This document shows positions 14,507 to 17,163 of a DNA stretch of 17,163 nt, in pieces. The stretch's first letter is position 1; every line of letters starts with the position of its first letter. This DNA is from JAKFVA01 sp046155225 (GTDB lineage Bacteria > Pseudomonadota > Gammaproteobacteria > Burkholderiales > Burkholderiaceae_C): positions 1-17,163 of the forward strand of contig JBJXED010000091.1 of assembly GCA_046155225.1 (NCBI GenBank). The letters are read 5' to 3'. The notes under the pieces are model-generated. The model saw nothing but the letters and a program-made list of their open reading frames with translations, had not been told where the DNA came from and did not search any database. Both the position numbers and the translations under genes were made by a program.

Positions 14507-14512
14507 TATAAT
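14507..14512 (+). promoter_or_regulatory. -10 box of the tRNA-Pro promoter
   Basis: A consensus TATAAT lies 9 bp before the first base of the tRNA. The -35 region is weak (GATTTC at 14484-14489 would give 17-bp spacing). Confidence 0.6.
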
Positions 14513-14521
14513 CGCCAGCTT

Positions 14522-14598
14522 CGGTGTGTGGCGCAGCCTGGTAGCGCACTTGCATGGGGTGCAAGGGGTCGAAGGTTCGAATCCTTTCACACCGACCA
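14522..14598 (+). tRNA. tRNA-Pro(GGG)
   Basis: A 77-nt cloverleaf can be drawn. The acceptor CGGTGTG (14522-14528) pairs with CACACCG (14588-14594), the discriminator A is at 14595, and the encoded CCA is at 14596-14598. The D arm is GCGC/GCGC, and the anticodon stem CTTGC/GCAAG encloses the 7-nt loop ATGGGGT with anticodon GGG. The T loop is TTCGAAT. It reads proline CCC codons (and CCU by wobble). Confidence 0.97.
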
Positions 14599-14613
14599 GA
14601 ATTTACCTGTTGC

Positions 14614-14655
14614 AAAAAGCCATCCGTGCGAACGGTTGGCTTTTTTATTTTTTTG
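14614..14655 (+). terminator. Rho-independent terminator of tRNA-Pro
   Basis: AAAAAGCCA (14614-14622) pairs with TGGCTTTTT (14637-14645). Beyond a single T-T mismatch, CCGT/ACGG close on a GCGA tetraloop. Further T-runs follow to about 14655. It starts 15 bp after the CCA. Confidence 0.92.
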
Positions 14656-14674
14656 TTTTGCTGGAGTATTCAAC

Positions 14675-15484
14675 TTGAACACCACGGTGCGCATTTGTGT
14701 TTTTTTCGGGTTGATGTGCGTTGCTGTCATGGGTGCCCTGGCCCAATCAAATCCAGGCCCTGTTTTGCAGTTGCAGCACCCTTGGCAGTCGCAATCCCCG
14801 TACTCCACTGCTGACGCTTATTTCACCAATCTTGAGAACAACGCGGTCATCGAAACGCCCTTTGTAATCAAGTTTGGACTGTCAGGCGGTTGGGGCTTGT
14901 CTGCCATCACCTCGCCAGTCTCGGGCAAGAGCGGGCATCACCACCTGCTAGTGAACCGGGATTTGCCGCTGGACTTCAAGCAAGCCCTGCCTTTCACCGA
15001 GCAATACATCCACTTTGGCAAAGGCCAGATGGAATCGGTGCTGAACCTTAAGCCGGGCAAATACACCTTGCGCCTGCTCTTGGCAGACCATAACCATCTG
15101 CCGCATTTCGTCTTCAGCAAGCCTCTGACGGTGACTGTCAGCCGCAATAATCCGGGCACAGCCGCACCTGCTGCCAAGGGCATTGCCTTGCTCAACATCG
15201 CACCGGGTGCCCAGCTCAAGTCACCGTTTTTGGTGCGGCTTCATGCCTCCCAGCTCAATGTCGGGCCGCGGGTCCAAAAAGAAAAAGACACGGGCCATTT
15301 CCGCCTGACCATTCAGCCCAAAGACGGCACCAAGCCGGCTGAAATTGTGCTAGACGGCGGGCAAACGGAGGTGTGGATCAAGCCTCCGCCGGGTGCTTAC
15401 AGCTTGAACCTGGAACTGCTCGACAACGCCAATCCGGGCAAATTTCTGGCGGGTGCAGTGACCACGCCCGTACAGGTGCAATAG
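14675..15484 (+). CDS. exported protein with two DUF4399-like repeats (TTG start)
   Basis: I place the start at TTG 14675, which has GGAG 8 nt upstream and leaves a textbook signal peptide: VRICVFFGLMCVAVMGALA, cleaved before Gln24. A GTG at 14687 is the next choice. The longer open frame reaches back into the tRNA and is not credible. The mature protein (269 residues before cleavage) holds a DUF4399-type unit at about 53-155: GHHHLLVNRDLP, then HFGKGQMESVLNLKPGKYTLRLLLAD and NHLPH. A weaker second unit at about 172-268 has GHFRLTIQ, then LDGGQTEVWIKPPPGAYSLNLELLD. The His-rich GHHHLL and the following DHNHLPH suggest metal binding in the first unit; the second has lost the histidines. The function is unknown and the location presumably periplasmic. 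Confidence 0.85.
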   Translation: MNTTVRICVFFGLMCVAVMGALAQSNPGPVLQLQHPWQSQSPYSTADAYFTNLENNAVIETPFVIKFGLSGGWGLSAITSPVSGKSGHHHLLVNRDLPLDFKQALPFTEQYIHFGKGQMESVLNLKPGKYTLRLLLADHNHLPHFVFSKPLTVTVSRNNPGTAAPAAKGIALLNIAPGAQLKSPFLVRLHASQLNVGPRVQKEKDTGHFRLTIQPKDGTKPAEIVLDGGQTEVWIKPPPGAYSLNLELLDNANPGKFLAGAVTTPVQVQ

Positions 15485-15531
15485 TGCAATAGCCAGCGGC
15501 TGCGCCGGCAGACCCGTGAGGCCAAGGTAGT

Positions 15532-15565
15532 AACCCGCTGGGGGATGTTCCCGATGCGGGTTTTT
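15532..15565 (+). terminator. Rho-independent terminator after the DUF4399-like gene
   Basis: AACCCGC (15532-15538) pairs with GCGGGTT (15556-15562). A GGG/CCC pairing is possible inside the 17-nt loop, and T residues follow to 15565. It ends about 24 bp before the next start codon. Confidence 0.8.
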
Positions 15566-15588
15566 GTCGGGCTGATAAGGTCACTGGC

Positions 15589-16698
15589 TTGCGTCCACCA
15601 CCTCACTTCACCCGCCGGGCCTTTGCGCAAGCGGCCGCCGCCGTGCTGCCCGCTTTTGCGTGGCCGGCCGTACAAGGCCAGTCTGAGGCCCAAGTGCCGC
15701 AGCTTGGGCCGCTGGAGAAAGACCGCCTGACCTTGGCCGTGGGCGGCAAGTCGGCGTTTTACTACCTGCCGCTGACCATTGCCGAGCAACTGGGCTACTT
15801 TCGCGCCCAGGGTTTGACGCTGGAGATTGCCGACTACGCCGACGCTGAGCTGGCGCAGCAGGCCGCGCTGCTGGGCCAGGCCGATGTAGTGTGCGGCGAG
15901 TTTGAGCAAACCCTTCACCTGCAAACCAAAAAACAGTACTACCAGGCTTTTGTGCAGCTTGCCCGCACGCCGCAACTCGTGCTGGGCATGTCCACCCGCA
16001 GCAGCAGCGGCCTGCGCAGCGCGGCCGACTTGCGCGGCAAAACCATTGGCATACCTGCCAGTGGCTCGTCGCCCAGCGGCTTGGCCAGCGTGCTCAGCCA
16101 GCGCGTCCTGGCCCGCGCCGGCCTGACGCCGGGCGACGTCAGCTTTGCCGCACTGGAGAGCACCCCCGCCGCCTTGCAGGCCCTGCGCGGCGGCCAGATC
16201 GACGCGCTGTGCCATACCGACCCGGTCATGACGCTGCTCGAGATCAAGGGCGACATCCGGGTGCTATGCGACACCCGCACCCTCAAAGACACGCTCGACA
16301 TGTTTGGCGGCCTGATGCCTTTTGCCTGCCTCTACGCCCGCGTGGGCTTTGTGCAAAATTTGCCGCGCACCTGCCAAGCTTTGACCAACAGCGTGGTGCG
16401 CGCGCTGAAATGGCTGCAAACCGCCGGGCCGACTGACTTGATGAAAGTCGTGCCTGAGCCGTATTGGCAGGGCGACCGCGCCGCTTACCTGGCCGCGTTC
16501 AGCAAGTTGCGCGAGTCCACCTCGCTCGACGGCGTCTTGCCCTCGGACGCAGCCTTGACGGCGTGGCGCGTGTTTGCTGCCGAAACAGCGCCCGCCATCC
16601 GTTTGCCCACTACGGTAGTCCCGGCCGACAGGATCGTGCTGGCGCGCACCTTTACCAATGTGTATGCCCAGCGGGCCAAAACGGCTTTCAAACTCTAG
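15589..16698 (+). CDS. Tat-exported ABC-type solute-binding protein (NMT1/TauA/SsuA-like)
   Basis: The protein has 369 residues from TTG 15589, with AAGG 8 nt upstream. The N-terminus has the twin-arginine pattern TRRAFA (residues 8-13), followed by an Ala-rich hydrophobic stretch to about residue 30, so export by the Tat pathway is likely. The body is a type-2 periplasmic binding fold of the NMT1/nitrate-sulfonate-taurine class: FYYLPLTIAEQLGYFRAQGLTLEI, then DVVCGEFEQTL, SAADLRGKTIGIPASGSSPSG, and ALRGGQIDALCHTDPVM. Such proteins bring sulfonates, nitrate, pyrimidine precursors or similar small molecules to an ABC importer; the ligand is not readable. No permease or ATPase gene adjoins it in the window, so it is either an orphan or serves a distant transporter. 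Confidence 0.88.
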   Translation: MRPPPHFTRRAFAQAAAAVLPAFAWPAVQGQSEAQVPQLGPLEKDRLTLAVGGKSAFYYLPLTIAEQLGYFRAQGLTLEIADYADAELAQQAALLGQADVVCGEFEQTLHLQTKKQYYQAFVQLARTPQLVLGMSTRSSSGLRSAADLRGKTIGIPASGSSPSGLASVLSQRVLARAGLTPGDVSFAALESTPAALQALRGGQIDALCHTDPVMTLLEIKGDIRVLCDTRTLKDTLDMFGGLMPFACLYARVGFVQNLPRTCQALTNSVVRALKWLQTAGPTDLMKVVPEPYWQGDRAAYLAAFSKLRESTSLDGVLPSDAALTAWRVFAAETAPAIRLPTTVVPADRIVLARTFTNVYAQRAKTAFKL

Positions 16699-16709
16699 CG
16701 GTCACCAGC

Positions 16710-16733
16710 GCAGTGCCCACAGGCAGGCACTGC
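16710..16733 (+). other. 8-bp perfect hairpin after the solute-binding protein gene
   Basis: GCAGTGCC (16710-16717) and GGCACTGC (16726-16733) flank an 8-nt loop, 11 bp after the stop codon. There is no T-run, so it is not a clear intrinsic terminator; it may stabilise the 3' end of the transcript. Confidence 0.5.
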
Positions 16734-16777
16734 CCGCCCGTAGCCTGCAACCCCGTATTTAGAGCTTGCCAGGCCAT

Positions 16778-16840
16778 TTTTTATGCCAAATTGGCCTGTA
16801 GCCAAGGTATTGCTTGTCGGTGGCGCTATGGTTTTTGAAT
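16778..16840 (+). repeat. 63-bp intergenic stem-loop element, copy C
   Basis: It aligns without gaps with copies at 1321 and 8400. There is a head of five T residues and CCAAATTGGCC, a TAGCC arm starting at 16799, a GCTA arm starting at 16825 (26 bp later) and a tail with TTTTTG. It lies about 130 bp before the adhesin-like gene. Confidence 0.75.
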
Positions 16841-16970
16841 AGTCGTCAACCCGCCTGTGGGCGACTTTTTCAAGTTTGTCACGCGTTTGTCGCATGAACG
16901 GGCAGGCGCGCTTGCTACATTCGCTAGCAACCCGTCTTTTCAATTTCCCCATTTTTTACCGGAGCCCCCC
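16841..16970 (+). promoter_or_regulatory. upstream region of the adhesin-like gene
   Basis: It contains a short GC hairpin with T-run (CGCC/GGCG, 16852-16863, then ACTTTTT) and a direct repeat GTTTGTC at 16874-16880 and 16885-16891, 11 bp apart. No good -35/-10 pair was seen. GGAG at 16961-16964 is the ribosome site of the next gene. Confidence 0.35.
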
Positions 16971-17163
16971 ATGGCCAACCCCAACCGCGCCCCCGTTGCC
17001 TACAAGAACATCCTCACCGGTACCCCCACCACGGTGCAAGTCATCAGCGCGGCGCAGCTCCTGGGCAACGACATTGACCCCGACGGCGACGTCTTGAGCA
17101 TTGGCAGCGTCACCAGCATCAGCGGCGGCACAGCGGTACTGAACGGCGACGGCAGCATCTCCT
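16971..17163 (+). CDS. cadherin/Ig-like repeat protein, probable large secreted adhesin (3' end outside window)
   Basis: The ATG at 16971 has GGAG 6 nt upstream, and the frame is open for 64 codons to the window end. The protein begins almost at once with a repeat of the 'tandem-95'/cadherin-like type. NRAPVA opens the unit, AAQLLGNDIDPDGDVLSI holds the Asp-rich calcium-binding motif DxDPDGD, and GGTAVLNGDGSIS is the start of the closing strands. Proteins that begin this way are usually long surface or secreted adhesins (Bap/RTX type) with many such repeats and a C-terminal type I secretion signal. The lack of any N-terminal signal peptide fits type I secretion. The full length, RTX region and secretion genes lie beyond the window. 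Confidence 0.8.
   Translation, partial: MANPNRAPVAYKNILTGTPTTVQVISAAQLLGNDIDPDGDVLSIGSVTSISGGTAVLNGDGSIS

Noticed and set aside
14528..14674. Upstream extension of the DUF4399-like gene into tRNA-Pro
   Set aside because: It would read through the tRNA and its terminator. TTG 14675 has a ribosome site and gives a proper signal peptide.
15485..15588. Possible riboswitch before the solute-binding protein gene
   Set aside because: The GC-rich stretch resembles a leader, but I could not place the conserved cores of TPP or cobalamin riboswitches. A simple terminator explains the clear hairpin.
1..17163. CRISPR array, prophage, insertion sequence or toxin-antitoxin pair
   Set aside because: I saw no regularly spaced repeats, transposase or integrase motifs, terminal inverted repeats, or small paired genes of that type.

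Overview
The window looks like chromosomal DNA of a betaproteobacterium of the order Burkholderiales, most likely the Comamonadaceae (Rhodoferax/Polaromonas-like). This is an inference from protein character, the gene order thrS-infC-rpmI-rplT-pheS-pheT-ihfA-merR-tRNA-Pro, and a short intergenic repeat of a kind I associate with that family. No database was consulted.

Layout. Positions 1-1286: the 3' end of clpB and a translationally coupled small membrane protein. 1471-2730: an MFS exporter of the fosmidomycin-resistance type, converging through a shared bidirectional terminator on a minus-strand gene (2775-3209) for a Lys/Ala-rich, histone-H1-like tail fused to a SWIB domain. 3443-4412: an overlapping pair, an RraA/HMG-aldolase family protein and a gamma-glutamylcyclotransferase-like protein. 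4413-4628: a very AT-rich control region with two near-identical palindromes spaced 30 bp apart, upstream of isocitrate lyase (aceA, 4629-5948), which ends at a strong terminator. 6109-6300: a 63-residue protein with two CxxC knuckles.

6468-14598 is the translation cluster: threonyl-tRNA synthetase, initiation factor IF3 (apparently starting at ATC), ribosomal proteins L35 and L20, both phenylalanyl-tRNA synthetase subunits, IHF alpha, a MerR-type regulator and tRNA-Pro(GGG) with its own terminator.

14675-17163 is more accessory: an exported protein with two DUF4399-like repeats, a Tat-exported solute-binding protein with no transporter genes beside it, and the start of a probably large cadherin/Ig-like repeat adhesin that runs off the window.

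Most of the window is ordinary core genome and I found no defence island, CRISPR array or prophage. The best unexplained structure is a 63-bp intergenic element present in three ungapped copies (1321, 8400, 16778) plus a partial inverted fourth copy (about 9881-9917). All four keep TAGC and GCTA arms exactly 26 bp apart. Next in interest are the paired palindromes before aceA, the ATC start and mini-ORF of infC, the structured infC-rpmI spacer, and the rplT-pheS terminator without a Phe leader peptide.
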